NCBI GenBank assembly: GCA_018398815.1
Contig: CM031607.1
Coordinates: 84,804,175 to 84,868,174, forward strand
DNA: 64,000 bases
Source: Conus ventricosus
Lineage: Eukaryota; Mollusca; Gastropoda; Neogastropoda; Conidae
Direction: 5' to 3'
The translations under genes and the position numbers were made by a program. A model generated the notes under the pieces. That model was given only the letters and a program-made list of their open reading frames with translations, was not told the DNA's origin and ran no database searches. Each line of letters opens with the position of its first letter. The first letter of the stretch is position 1. This document shows, piece after piece, positions 45,167 to 59,302 of the stretch.

Positions 45167-46529
45167 CTGAGGCGGCCAGCCACGCCCCACAGAAGGCAAC
45201 CCAAGGTGAATGGAGAGAAACACAGGCCCACATCAGTTCACAGGGATAGGACAAAGGGCAGTAACTTTTACACTGATAGGTCGGGTTAATCCACGTTACC
45301 AATGAAAACAGACAGCACATAGGACAACCACCCTCCATGGCTATTCTAGACCTGGCCGATACACATGTATAGAAATGATTCACAGTATGCAACACATGTA
45401 TAAAAGAAATTCAGTTAACTATTACATATCAAGCCAAAAGAAGTTTAAAGGGTATACACATGTATTAAGGTCAAAAGGTTAGGACTATTGGACATACACA
45501 TTGATCAAGGCCAAGGAAAAAAAAGAACATCTAAGCAAAACAGAGAAAAAGGAAGAAGAAATGCAAGGCAGCACACAGCAGACTGTTAGCACACACTAGT
45601 TTCTGACACAGCACATCATAATGGAGGGAGAACAGCAGAAAACAAGTTCACGTTTGCTACACTCGTTCTGATACATCAAAACAAATGGGAATATGAAAAT
45701 AAAAACTAACGCATTTGTTTCTGTATTAATTAGCGTGCTATCTAAAACAACAGGACAACTAAAGAAGTAACAGGGACTGTTAGCTCACCGTTAGCAAAAC
45801 ATTCATGAAAGACACAGCAAGATCAGAAATAACAGGGACTGTATTACTCTTACTCACACATTCATATATGTTCTTTCTTTAAGGGAGAGAGTGGGGGGGG
45901 GGGGGGGGGGGTAGGGGGGAGTGGGCACAGCCTTAGTAATTCATGCACCAGTGAAGCATTCTGCATACAAGCAGCAATGGAGGGGTAAGGGGAGAGAACA
46001 GGTGCTCCAAAAATGATCCTTTGCCTATGTGGCCACTTTCAGTAGATAACCGTTGTACCCAGTACAGTTTGCATTAAACATTAATTCAAATAAACCAGAA
46101 ATATCAACTGTGAATGTGATGTTGGCGTGCATGCATTTTTTTTTCCAATTTATTATATATATTACACAGCATTATATTACTATGTACATACTTAAGCAGC
46201 CATGTAACATTAGTGCATACATGCATAATCTTAAGTACATATCATATCAACAGTTGTGTATGTATTTTTTGTTTGTTTTTTTCAATATTTTGATTTTGTT
46301 TGTTGGGTTTTCTTTTGGGGGTTGGGGATGGGGGGGGGGGGGGGGGCGATTGCGTTTTTTAAAATCAATATCTATATTTCGTCTGTTGGTTGGTTTTGTG
46401 TGTCTTCCGTCTCTTTTCCTTTAAAAACACTGTAAAAAGTGAAGCAATTAGAACGACAACAAAAAACCAGTGTGGAATAAACTGAAACACTGCATACACA
46501 AGTGTGCTGTGGGCCTTTTTTTTTCCAAT
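45167..46529. other. Intron; two G runs
   Basis: G runs at 45,893-45,911 and 46,330-46,346 and T-rich sequence between them. No gene seen. Confidence 0.6.
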
Positions 46530-47285
46530 TCCAAATTTTGATTTAAGAGAATGCGGCACGAAAATTTGACCATTTTCTTTCAAAAATCATGTTTTGGGTT
46601 TTATGTGTTTTTGTGCTCAAGAAAGTCTGTTGAAACCATCTGTGGTGTTCATTTTGTCTATTTTCACATTTTTCTGAGTTAGAAAATGACTTTATTTGAA
46701 GGAGGTGTGTATGAAAATTGCTCAACTTTTTTATTTTCAAACGTCGTTTTCTCAAAATCACTTTTTTCGACAACGGTTGATATGCAAGGAACACAAAATC
46801 TCTGGATTTAGACAAGCTAGCTTGGTAATTTTTTTTTTGCTTTTGATCAGAAACGATTTCTGCATGCAATTACATTTTATTCATAAGTCAAAACAGTACG
46901 TATCATTTGCTATTTCTATTTGAAAAATTCAGAAGCAATGAAACGCGAAGCCTGATGGCCCCCATATGGAAAAAAATTATTGAAAAAAAAGCAGTTTAGA
47001 TACGTAAAACTTCTTTTGTAATTGCATTACTATCGCTCAGCAAAACAAGAAAAGTCATGTTTCAACTGCCTTACATGTCTGCTATGATAGAAATACAGTT
47101 CTTGTTATGAACCTGTTTTTGTTTTCATTTTTCATCATTCTGCCCCCATTTGAGGTCCCCAAATCACACAGAACTTTGAAATCAACCAAATATGTATTTT
47201 CCTTCTTTTTTTTTAAACATAAACAATAGAAAAATAATGAAGAAGTTTTAAAAGAACAATGGTTTAATTTTCGTGCCACCTCTTG
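46530..47285. mobile_element. Second, partial copy of the 35.7-kb transposon family
   Basis: This sequence is the reverse complement of 35,800-36,590 with moderate divergence (shared blocks GGCACGAAAATTTGACC, GTTTTGGGTTTTATGTG, AAACCATCTGTGGTGTTC, CCTGATGGCCCCCATATGG). The CAGGGTTC ends and the palindrome of the first copy are missing, so it is a fragment or a shorter subfamily. Confidence 0.85.
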
Positions 47286-47904
47286 CCTCACTGAAAAACC
47301 TCACTGACTTGATGAATCAGCATACTTTCTTTCACTGGGGAGTCAGCAACAAGACTACAGGCATGTTACTTGCTGCTTGATACAACGGGTCACATTCTTT
47401 TTTTTACTTTCTTTTTTCCTTCAAAGGGGAAGAACTTTATGTGTGTCTGTTCACATTTAAAGGTGGATTTTCTACAGAGTTTTGCCAGTCACACACATGC
47501 ACGCATGTGAGCCTGAGTACGCGAGTTCTCTACAAATACATAACCTGTCTGGGATAGGGTGGGGTGGGGTGAGGACAAAGAGAGGATGAAGAAGCATGCA
47601 GACCCCCTGGGGACAAACGAACTATGGGTACAGGAACTAACAGGGCGGTGTGAGGGGGAAAATGAACATGCAGCTCCCCCCTTCTTCCCCCCCTCCCCCC
47701 AAAGAACTATCAGTACTGGCCTACACAGACACCCAACCACTCTAGACCAGCCATGGGAAATTATGCCGATAGAATCGCAAACACTGCCTTCAGCCAATCT
47801 GTCTGCTGCTGGCCTGAACATTCATAACACCAGGTCAACCATTCAGCTCAGCAACAGCAAAGCTGGACAGTCACTGGGCTCAGGCAGGAGAAAAAGGCAT
47901 CACA
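47286..47904. other. Intron, no gene seen
   Basis: Purine/pyrimidine-rich patches (47,540-47,705). No coding support. Confidence 0.5.
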
Positions 47905-48320
47905 GAAGATGGGCACTGCAGATATATATATGTATGTATGTCACCATGATGGGCACTGCAGATATATATGTATGTATGTATGTCACCATGATGGGCACTG
48001 CAGATATATATGTATGTATGTCACCATGATGGGCACTGCAGATATATATGTATGTATGTATGTCACCATGATGGGCACTGCAGATATATATGTATGTATG
48101 TCACCATGATGGGCACTGCAGATATATATGTATGTATGTCACCATGATGGGCACTGCAGACATATATGTATGTCACCATGATGAGCACTGCAGATATATA
48201 TGTATGTCACCATGATGAGCACTGCAGATATATATGTATGTCACCATGATGGGCACTGCAGATATATATGTATGTATGTCACCATGATGAGCACTGCAGA
48301 CATATATGCATGTATGTCAC
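47905..48320. repeat. Minisatellite, ~38-bp unit, ~11 copies
   Basis: The unit is ATGGGCACTGCAGATATATA with a TGTA tetranucleotide of variable copy number and TGTCACCATG. Length differences come from the inner (ATGT)n. Confidence 0.95.
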
Positions 48321-48597
48321 CATTTTTTTTTATAACAGACATCTCTCACCTGTTATTGTCTACGATTTTTGTTTTAGGAGTTTGTACTGTGTTTGTCCAA
48401 AACTTCTAGATTTTTAACAATATTCAAAGCTGGGACATTCCAATACATGCCATAGGTTTTTCAGCCAGAAGTTCCAGAGGCAATCTCTAATTTGATTCAT
48501 TAGTTTGGTACTTGTATTAGAATGCATGCACACTGATCATTTACCCTGATAAAGGACATACATACTTAGTATGGCGCAGATGTAGGACTTTTACCAG

Positions 48598-48602
<5 letters not shown>
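48321..48602. other. Intron, nothing recognised
   Basis: Unique sequence between the minisatellite and the TG repeat. Confidence 0.5.
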
Positions 48603-48670
<68 letters not shown>

Positions 48671-48676
48671 TGCACG

Positions 48677-48714
<38 letters not shown>

Positions 48715-48770
48715 GTGTGTGTGTGTATGTGTGTGTGTGTGCATGTGTGTTTGTGTGTGTTGTGTGTAAG
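48603..48770. repeat. TG microsatellite
   Basis: (TG)n with few interruptions, then a G-rich flank. Confidence 0.97.
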
Positions 48771-49553
48771 TGGGAAAGGTTAGGGGTCTGGCGGTGGGTG
48801 GAAAGGTTGCAGGTTTCGGTGTCTATGTGCAGGTATTAGTAAACAGGTAAAAATGAAAATTGTAAAAGTGTCCATCACTTCCATGAAACCTATCCTTGTT
48901 CATTTATTCTAATAAACTGCTGACCATGAGCCTCAAACAGGAAATACAACAGATACACATCCCTGGGGACAGGAGGAGTCCAATACACTGCCACCGAGGG
49001 CCGAACCTCAGAAGACGTTCACAATCAAAGCCACCAAACAGGAAACGTAGCGGTGAGACAACAAGACACACATTTCTCCCTCTCTTCCTCATACCCCTAC
49101 AGCAAACATGGTCATGAACACAAAATGCCTACGAATAATAACTGTCAGTTTCTATCAGCATTAGACTTAAAAATCTGTGGTTAATAAATAAAATCAATCA
49201 GGAAATGTTATGTCCACAGTTCACAACCAGAGTACAAAAGATGCACAGCATGTGAATGATCACAGCTCAGACATCATGCTCATGAACAGTCATCAGTTAC
49301 GTGCCACTATCACAAGACACACAAACCACTTGTAGCAGAGCTAAGAGACTCCGTCAAAACATGAAACATATCAAAAACATTAAAAAGAAAAATACGATAC
49401 AAATTCACACTAAAGACGACTACAGAGGCAAAAAAAAGACAAAAAAAAAGACAGGACATCTCAAACCAGGCAGCGTTGACTGGAGAAGCTGAAAGAGAGA
49501 CAGGAGGTGACCATGATGCACTACAGAGGCGGCAGCCCACACACGGTCCTTAC
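48771..49553. other. Intron, no gene seen
   Basis: No repeat or exon was supported up to the donor of the 49,554 exon. Confidence 0.5.
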
Positions 49554-49691
49554 CCATCAGGGAGTCAGGGCGGTTGGAGACATTAAGCGCTCCCGAGGAA
49601 GAGGAAAAATCAGAGTGGCGTTTGTGATAAAGCACACTGGTGGACACCGACAGATGCTTGGCAGTGGGCATAGCGCTACCTGGTGGGGGTC
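49554..49691 (-). CDS. MAP7: MAP7-like gene, 138-bp linker exon
   Basis: The acceptor CCTGGCGTAG at 49,692 and the consensus donor ATGG|GTAAGG at 49,553 bound the exon. Two bases complete a Gly codon from the 59,011 donor, 45 codons follow (PPPGSAMPTAKHLSVST, SVLYHKRHSDFSSSSGA, LNVSNRPDSLM), and one base is left over. The small, Ser-rich, uninterrupted exon has no named domain. Its position between two MAP7-like exons and the matching phase on both sides are the main evidence. Confidence 0.72.
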
Positions 49692-51106
49692 CTACGCCAG
49701 GCAAGGGGAGAGAAGAAAAACAAAAAAACCAAACATTTGCATGCCACATGATGCTAAATGCACATTTGAAGAACTCAGTAATAATAAACACGCCATATCA
49801 ACAACATCAAGGCTCTCAGACATCCAAATGCACCAATGCACAGCAATCAGTCAACTGATTCGACAACAAAAACAAATAAACAAAAAAGAAAAAAAAAGCA
49901 TTTTGTTCGCACACTTAAAACTCGGCAAACATTAATGAAAAAGAAATAAACAAGCATACTACATACTGTTCAGCCATGACTGTGATCAAAGAGCGGGAGA
50001 AGATATCACAGAACACCTGAACACAGCAATGATGGCCTTTCTTTCAATCCTTTTTCTGTGGACAGCGGCAAATACAAAGCCCTTGCGTTCCACCAGTTAC
50101 TCTTTTCCGTGTCATTCCGACAAGGTAAACTGTTTCCGTTTTCACATGTTCAAGGCTCATTTAAAAACAATCATGACTGAACAGCAGAATCTTTCATCAA
50201 CAGCAGCAAGACATTCAGCCTCACACAACAAAAAAGAAGAAAAAATGATAACAGGCATCACATATCCGAGGTACATCCACACTCAAACAAAGAACAGGCA
50301 CCACACATCCAAGGCATGTCCACACGACACTGAAGCTGAACGTTCCACAGCACAACACCACCACTGGCCAGGGGAATATCTTCATGTTCTTCTCTTGTAT
50401 ATATGTCTTCTCCGCATTCCAGTTAACAACCCCTACTCCTCTTCTCAGCACAAACACACCCATCCCACCTCTCTTTTCTCCCTCCGCCACCACCCATTCC
50501 TCCCTCCCCATTCCTCCCCATACCCTCCCTCCAGCTCCACATCTCCATCACTCAGCCATTAGCATTACTGAACCTTCACCACATTCATCTATTGAAATGT
50601 TTTGTTTCGTTTTTTTGTTTTTTACAAAATTTCAAGTTCAATTCACGTCCTGTCTAAAATAACCAAAAAACAAAATGAATGTGGACTAAAAGAAACAGTT
50701 CCTATAAGCAACAGATTTGTTGTTTGTCCAGTTGGCTGGATAGCTAAACGGCTGGTAGGTCTGCAGTTTGTTAGGTGGTGGTGGTACGTACGTTGGGCAG
50801 TTCTTCAAGCGCACAGGACTTTTCACTATTCAACCACAACAGAGGAGTTCTAATGTCAAAATGTGTTTGTTCTTGTTCCTTCAACCCTCCTTTTTCTCCC
50901 CCTTTCGTCTTTATTTTTTTGTCTATTCCTTTCAACTTTCATTCCTATTCTTGCACACTTCTCCTTAATTATTGTTTCTGGAAATGGAAGCGATGATTGC
51001 ACACTCTAATCCTATGACGTAGCCTTGTTATGATTTCTACCTGTACTGCACCAAGTTGTAAATTTGACCAACACTTTTCTATCTTTCTTGTTTCCTTTGA
51101 GTTTGA
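49692..51106. other. Intron, no gene seen
   Basis: A-rich at 49,860-49,900 and C/T-rich at 50,420-50,560. No exon supported. Confidence 0.5.
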
Positions 51107-51178
<72 letters not shown>

Positions 51179-51181
51179 GCG

Positions 51182-51222
<41 letters not shown>
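51107..51222. repeat. TG microsatellite
   Basis: (TG)n broken once by CGTGTGCGCA. Confidence 0.97.
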
Positions 51223-51225
<3 letters not shown>

Positions 51226-53218
51226 GAGGGGGGAGTGAGACAGAGAAAAAAACACACACAAAACGCGTCAGCAAGCAACAAAATGTACAGGTGAAATCTG
51301 CAGCGTCCCAACCCAACCCCAGGTAAGCTGGAAGAGAAGACTAACACTACTTGGTACCTCGCCACACCACTCCCCTTCTGTAGACTCTTCTTGTCCAAAA
51401 CGACAACCAGGCCAACTTACCTGTTGGGTACAGGATGACGTGGGTAAGGAAAAAAAAAAAACAGAAACACAGAGAGACAACATCCAGCTTCATCAACTGT
51501 TGACACAACACTGACACCATTCCGCATCTACAAAACAAACCCCAGACAAGTCTGGAAAGGTACATTCAACATGCATTCAAAGGAGATGGGCTAGAGGGTA
51601 GTTGGGTTTTTTTCTCTTTTTTTTTTTTTGTTCTTGTTTCCATCATCTGAATTTCCAAGCTTGGCTTCAAACAACAGCAAGACAGGATCTAACAAACCAA
51701 AATTAAAAAAACCAAAACAGTGTTGGGTACATGCAACCGGAACACCTTTCGTGTCATCACCGACAGCTTCCGGCATGTTCCGACTTCATTCAGCATTGCA
51801 GCACTCTCCTAGACAAACTGTTACTCACGTTAGTACAGACTTTGTTACGCAGTCTCGCTAGCACAGGGCTCCAGTATAGTTACACAGTTAGCTGTAGTGC
51901 AGTGATGTGCTGTGTGCATGGGGCTTTCGATGCAGTGTTACACAATTAGCGTAAAAAATGGGGCAACGTCTGCGTTACATCTGGTAAGCAGTGAGCATGC
52001 AAACAGTGAAACTGAAAGACTTGGCATACACATCAGCACATCCAGGGCTAGTAATGCCTCACAGGCAGGGTTAGGAAATGGTTAACCAATGTCCTCCTGG
52101 CAGCCATGCAGGGGTTAGAACTCAACTTTAAGGCCGACCTTTGCGCTGAACGCTCTTCCTTTTGTGATGTGTCTGCAAGTCTACAATCTGTCAAGATGTA
52201 ATCCCTCACCCCACCCTATTTTCTCTCTTATTTGCACATACAATCATACATATATATATACACACACACACATTATTTCACATATCTTTTCTCTCCACCA
52301 CCTGCTGCCCTCCCCCCCCCCTCCCTTCCCCCCTCCCTTCCCCCAACCTGTACCAACAGAAAAAAAAAAATCCGGGAAGATAACGCCTCTTTCCACTGCA
52401 ACTGAGTTACCTTTTCTTAGTTTTAGGTCGAAGAAATAGATCTAGAAAGTCAAATACCTGAATTGGAACACCCACCAGAATAACGACTGGCATATTAACT
52501 ATCTATTTTACATGTGCCCCGGGCACACTGTTTCAAACCCACGCTCTAGCATTTTCTCTCTCTGACTGAACTGTCGACTGACAGATGCAGCAGGATCACT
52601 CTGGGCACGCCTGTCAGTGGCATCTGTCCCATGAAAATGGCACGATCACTTCTGCAGAACGCGAGCTGTAACACCCATTACCTCCCTTGCAGATTTTTGA
52701 ACATCCGTCTCTTCCTCACTTCTCTACAATTATCCTCCTCAGTGCCAGCACTGTGTCTGTTCCACTCCCAACTGTCGAAAGGCACAACAATAAGAACTCA
52801 TGTTGTCCACTTTTTGTTTACCAGCGGTCACCGACTGTCACAAAGACCAACATGTCACAAAGACCAACACCACTTCTGTTCCCCCAACATCAGCAGTACT
52901 GGGAGGCTTCCTAGTGCACGCCACTTCGGAGCCGCTTTGTCATGAATGCCGAGACACACTGTCAGCTCATGCTGCAGTCATCTCCGCCCCCTCCACACTG
53001 CACAGTCCCGACCGGCCAAACCTGACCCTCAACCTCCGAACCTCTTGGGTCGTTTCATATCAACTCCCCTTGCCATAGAAAAGAATGCACACTGTTGACG
53101 TGGGTGAAAAGTCACTTCAGCACTGATGGGATTAAAAAGTATGCACGCCAGTATATAGACAGTACCATGCTACTGCACTACGATTATACTTGCCATGTTA
53201 AGAAATATGTGTGTGTGC
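51223..53218. other. Intron, no gene seen
   Basis: A/T homopolymers at 51,451 and 51,615, TA/CA at 52,249-52,272 and a C-rich patch at 52,312-52,345. I saw no splice-bounded coding sequence. Confidence 0.5.
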
Positions 53219-53277
53219 ACAGCCCTGATGTGGCCCTTTGCGGTCGGCTGGGCTATAAGCAACATTATCTTATCTTA
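53219..53277 (+). mobile_element. Mini-retroposon copy 6 inside a TG microsatellite
   Basis: ACAGCCCTGATGTGGCCC to AGCAACATTATC and TTATC tail. ATGTGTGTGTGC precedes it (53,207-53,218) and ATGTGTGTGTGTGC follows it (53,277-53,290), consistent with a target duplication made in a TG run. Confidence 0.9.
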
Positions 53278-54278
53278 TGTGTGTGTGTGCTTGCGTGCGT
53301 GCGCGCGTGTGCAAGTGTGTGCGTGCACACGCATGCGCGCGTGTGTGCGTGTGTGTGCGTCCACACGCAGGCACAGGCTGTACATGTGTGAATGTGCCTG
53401 TGTTTTGACTCACTGCATTTCATGTTTATCAATGATACAGAGCAAAACCAGGTCATTGCAGCAGAAACGCACACTACTGTTGTTGTAAATGCGGCTACAC
53501 ACGAGATATGACAAGCTGAAAGGTTATCACAAGCAGAAGAAAACCATGCAAGAAAACAAGATGTCTAACGTCAAGAGGAAATGTGCTACTTCATCTAATG
53601 CTTCACGTCCAACGGTCTCGAAACTGTACTGTGCTCATGGTCAGAAACTGCCGCCACTTACAACAGCGACAGCAGCCCTCAATGGACATGATCATAACCA
53701 TCTCACCACCTAACAAGGAATTAGGATTTTTTAAGCATCAAAATGGAAATTAACCGATATCTTCTTCTTCTTCTTCTGCATACGCAGGCTGATACTCCTG
53801 CGGACACTCCCTGTATAGACAGGCAAGGATTAATCCCATCCACCCAACAAAAGGAGTGGAGTTTGTGTGTATGACCATTTTTTATCCTGCCATTAAAGGC
53901 AGCCATACTCCATCTTTGGGGAAATTTTAACTGATATGATCTATACACATACATCAAACCAACATATACAAAATCTTTCCTGAATAACTGATATTAAAAA
54001 CAAAAAAAAAAAGAAAAAGAATCAACAATCATGAGTGCTGAAGCACCCTTGATGGCCTTGTTTCCATTCCCTAATATTAACAGCAGGAATATTCATGAAT
54101 GCATCGTCTATTAATGTACGTTTGAATATGAAATAACAGAGATATTAACTCTAAATCTGAACACAAATCACACCCATTTCTCCCCTCTCAGTCCTCCTTC
54201 CTCTTCCCCAATCATTCCCTTAGACAAACAATATGCAAATTAGATCAAAGATGCAAAATACATCAATAACTCCCCTAC

Positions 54279-54279
<1 letters not shown>
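53278..54279. other. Intron; TG/CG repeat, CTT repeat
   Basis: TG-rich at 53,278-53,370 and (CTT)n at 53,759-53,776. No gene. Confidence 0.6.

Positions 54280-54313
<34 letters not shown>
54280..54313. repeat. Run of 34 C
   Basis: The longest homopolymer in the window. On the transcript strand of the MAP7-like gene it is a G run. Confidence 0.95.
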
Positions 54314-55650
54314 ACCTATAGCTCCCCATTTCTTCCTTCAAATGCCCGCTCACTCCATCATAAGTCTTCCAGACGATTACCACAAAGCCATAAAAGTATA
54401 TTCAAACAATACTGAACCGGAGTCTTTAACAACTGAGTGGATGAAAAAGTCAACCTTGATGTCTACAATCTACAAGTTCTACTTTTAGTATAAACAGCAT
54501 TCACCTTCAAGGTAGCCTTTTTATTTGTTTATCTCTTAAGGTTGAGTATGAAAGAGCAAAATGAAAAGATAACAAACAACATGGATTAGCAAATAAAAGA
54601 AACAAGGTTAAGATGTGCAGAAATACTGGCAAGTTTGTGTTATACACATATACACTAAAAAAATAAAATAAAATAAAATAAAAATAAAAAAAGGGAAAGA
54701 GAAAAGCGAAATGTTCAGCAGGATGTTCAGCATAACTTAGTGAGTCAGTGTCTTCTACCACTTCTCCTCAACAAAGCTCCTTAGAACAGAACAGAAAACT
54801 GCATAATGATAACCATTTTCATTAACAAAATATATCCCTACATCTAAAGTCAGAACATACTTATCAGTAAAAAAATTCATTTCTTTCAATGAAAAACAAA
54901 CAAACTAGAGGCCACTGTTGTCATGATCATAACACATGGTGCCTGACCCTCCAAAATGAGCTAATTGAAGTGTTTGAAGTGGGAAGAACCATTCCAAATT
55001 CATGCTCACTGTCTCAAAGTACAGCTAACCACAGATCTATACTGCCCGTTTGCTTACAGAATTACAACAGTAACTCTTATCATCTCATTAATGGATATCA
55101 CAATCACAGCGTGTGCTTTCAATTCATTCACTCGATAATTTTCCTTGTCAAACCAGCATGAACTGTAACAGACATGTTTGATCCTGAAAAAAAACAAAGG
55201 GACGGAATCTGACCCAGGGTCTGAATAACAGTGCAAGCTCTCAAGACCATGGACTCTCTAGTGTTTCTCCCTATATGATCAAGCAGACACACTGAACCAT
55301 GCATGGCCTCAACTCAGCAAGCTGTGTGGGCTGTGCTCTGTCATGCTGCAAGCAGCGCGGCCACAGCAGGAAGCTTCGGTGGGAGGAGGGTGGGTGAAGG
55401 CGGGGGGGGGGGGGGGGGAGGGAGGAATCCAGTCGTGGAACATGATAGAGAAGCTTGCCAACATGCAGAAGTTACACAGGAAACACAGCACCAAATGCCG
55501 CTTCTTTATCACAAAACAGCAAGGTCAATTTTGGACAAATGATTAGAATTTGACGTACGCCGTCTTTATACATCACAAATGACAGATATTAACAAAAAAA
55601 GCACAAATCAAAATCCCAAGACGGCTGTGAGCAAGGTTGCTGGCATCCAC
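54314..55650. other. Intron; G run, no gene
   Basis: An (AATAA)n-like stretch at 54,656-54,690 and a run of 17 G at 55,402-55,418. Confidence 0.6.
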
Positions 55651-56520
55651 CTGGGGAAAATGGTTCTGTGCGCTTATGGCCGACATTCACATGGGGAAAA
55701 TGGTTCTGTGCATTTATGGCCGACATCCACATAGGGAAAATGGTTCTGTGCGCTTATGGCCGACATTCATGTGGGGAAAATGGTTCTGTGCATTTATGGC
55801 CGACATCCACATAGGGAAAATGGTTTTGTGCACTTATGGCTGACATTCGTGTGGGAAAATGGTTCTGTGCGTTTATGGCCGAGATCCATGTGGGGAAAAT
55901 GGTTTTGTGCATTTATGGCTGACATTCATGTGGGGAAAATGGTTTTGTGCATTTATGGCTGACATTCATGTGGGGAAAATGATTTTGTGCATTTATGGCC
56001 GACATCCACATGGGGAAAATGGTTTTGTGCGTTTATGGCTGACATTCGTATGAGGAAAATGGTTTTGTGCATTTATGGCCGATATTCATTTGGGGAAAAT
56101 GTTTTGTGCATTTATGGCCGACAATCATTTGGGGAAAATGTGTGCATTTATGGCAGACATTCATGTGGGGAAAATGGTTTTGTGTATTTATGGCTGACAT
56201 ACATGTGGGGAACATGGTTTTGTGCATTTATGGCTGACACTCATGTGGAGAAAATGGTTTTGTGCATTCATAGCCGACATTCATGTGGGGAAAACGTTTT
56301 TGCGCATTTATGCAAACATTCATGTGGGGAAAAGAGTCCTGTGCATTTCTGGCTGATATGTGTGTGGGGAAAATTGTTTTTTGCATTTATAGCTGACATG
56401 TGTGTGGGGAAAATTGCTTTTTGCATTTATGGCTGATATTCACTTGAGGAATATTCTTCTGTGCATGTATGGCTGGCATTCAACTCGGGAGTATTGTTTT
56501 GTGCATTTATTTCTAACATC
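55651..56520. repeat. Minisatellite, 40-bp unit, ~21 copies
   Basis: The unit is GGGGAAAATGGTTTTGTGC, ATTTATGGC, GACATTCATGT. Copies at the left are the most alike; those after 56,280 decay progressively. Confidence 0.95.
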
Positions 56521-57554
<1,034 letters not shown>

Positions 57555-58418
57555 ACCAGCCGCCGTGGCGAAGTGGTTAGCGTCGCGGACTCCCGGCTGG
57601 GAGGTTGTGGGTTCGAATCCCATCAGAGTCATGTGGGTTTTTCTGCCCCGACCGGCTCCTACCCAGAGTTGAGTTTGCTGCGGACTCAGTTGGGAAGACT
57701 GGGACCATACAGTCGAGTTTCATCCACTTAATGGATGCGTTTCTGAGAGTGTTGCTCAAATTTCCTGACCAACACTGCAGGTGCCTGTATCTCTCGGGCC
57801 TGGTTGACGCCGGGATATATTATGAAAGGAAGGGTAGAGTACAGCCCTGTCATGTAGTCTCAGACCAAAATGGAAATCCGTAGCATCATCTTAATCATCC
57901 TCATTGTCATCGATCAGCATAAAAAAAAGTGTCTCAAATTCTGTGACCCTTCATGCCCTGCTCTGATGGTGACCTCAGTTTCGATGTCCTCTCCATGTCT
58001 GTGGCCTTGGTTTGGTTCCGTCGGGGTCACCGGTATCGGCGAGTCCATGGGGGATGTCGTTGGATGGACGTGGTGGCGCCCTCCGGAGGGAGAGCTCACT
58101 CAAGTCGGCTCCGCGACTAAGCAATTATTGTCGTCAGTAGGGGGCTTAGTAGGTGGTGTCCTGCGTATGTTAGATCAGAACAGGCGCCACTGAACACCAC
58201 CGAAGTGACTCGGCAGCAGTGCAGTGTCTCCTCCGGTGGGTTGCCTCTTGACGACTTGACATTGACTGCTCCCTGTGGATTGCCGGTGCCGGAGCTGCGG
58301 AGGGGCCGACCGGACTGTGGCTGTGGACAGGGTGTCGGAATGAGCGGCGTGGGCGCACTGCCTCTGAGGTGGCGCAGAGGTTGGGACAGCAAAGCAAAAA
58401 TAAAAAATTAAAAAAAAA
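57555..58418 (+). mobile_element. 864-bp tRNA-headed retroposon with target duplication
   Basis: The head has an A-box TGGCGAAGTGGTTAGCG (57,566-57,582) and a B-box GGTTCGAATCC (57,610-57,620). A body of about 800 bp without a long open frame follows, and the element ends in an A-rich tail (58,396-58,418). AGAAGTAGAAAACCT at 57,540-57,554 and AGAAGTAGAAACCT at 58,419-58,432 are the target duplication, so both ends belong to a single insertion. An internal A run near 57,925 suggests that two units have fused. The element is far longer than typical SINEs. Confidence 0.85.
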
Positions 58419-59010
58419 AGAAGTAGAAACCTGTGACACTTCAAATTTCTGTATTTACAATTCTGAATATCTTTTGCAAGCTCCTCTATCCAATTCTTGT
58501 TTTCTTCTGCCTCAAGTTCTCATTCCCCCACTGTCAGGAAGTGAGACTTATACACATGCAGAGCGTTCAAACAAACATCCTAGGGTTTTTTTGTTTTGTT
58601 TTGTTGTTTTTATTTCTAGGGCAGCATCTTCTGGTGACTGCGGACAGTCAAAGAAGTCAAACAAAGCGAAGAGATCCATACGTGGATCATACACACAGCC
58701 CTCCCTCCCTCCCCTCCCAAATCCCACCACCACCACTACATCACTGTCTAGCGTCACCCCCATGGTCTTCTCTTCCTCACACCACCGCCAGCAGCAGCCA
58801 CCAAGGGAAGCAACCAGGAGCCACAAGTGCCGGCTGCCTCCCCGGGGCAGCCCTCAGGATTCCAGGGGAGCAAGCAGGCAAACAGCTGGGTCCACCCCTG
58901 CAAGCAGAGGCTGTGGGAGGGGGGAGAGGGCAGGGGGTTGTTGCAGGGTGGGTGGGTGGGTGGTGAGGGGTGGGGGGGTGGATGAGGAAGCCAAGACCGG
59001 GGGAACCTAC
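58419..59010. other. Intron, no separate gene
   Basis: T-rich patch at 58,585-58,615 and G-rich sequence at 58,915-58,985 just inside the donor of the next exon. Confidence 0.5.
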
Positions 59011-59302
59011 CCGAGCGGTTAAGATCAACACAACAGTGCCGGCGGACAGTGCTGCAAGCGGAAAGAGCGCGCCTCTGAGGGCGGAACGAGTAATCCGAGT
59101 CCGAGCCGCTGGGCGAGTGCCGCAGCAGGCCGCTATGGGAGGAGGAGCGGCGCTGTCGCTCCATGGGCTGGCAGATGGAGCGGGGGGTGGCACTGCCAAA
59201 ACCCAGCACATGGCCCCGCCCACCTTTCTGCCCGCCGCGTTTCCAGGCCTCGTAGCGCGCCACCCGTTCCTCCGCCTTCAGCAGCAGTGTCTCTCGACGA
59301 CT
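59011..59302 (-). CDS. MAP7: MAP7-like gene, end of microtubule-binding coil
   Basis: The acceptor TGTTGACAG at 59,303 and the donor G|GTAGGT at 59,010 bound 97 codons plus one base. The exon reads SRRETLLLKAEERVARY, EAWKRGGQKGGRGHVLGFG, SATPRSICQPMERQRRSSS, then SGSDSDYSFRPQRRALSA and VDLNRSG. A charged helix followed by the FGSATPR motif matches the end of the N-terminal coil in arthropod ensconsin (FGSSTPR-type). That coil binds the microtubule lattice in this family. The frame is intact. Exons to the 5' side, including the start codon, are not visible in the remaining 4.7 kb. A second AG two bases further in is possible but would break the frame. Confidence 0.85.

Noticed and set aside
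57560..57635. Possible functional tRNA gene
   Set aside because: It is the head of an 864-bp retroposon flanked by a target duplication, without clear acceptor-stem pairing.
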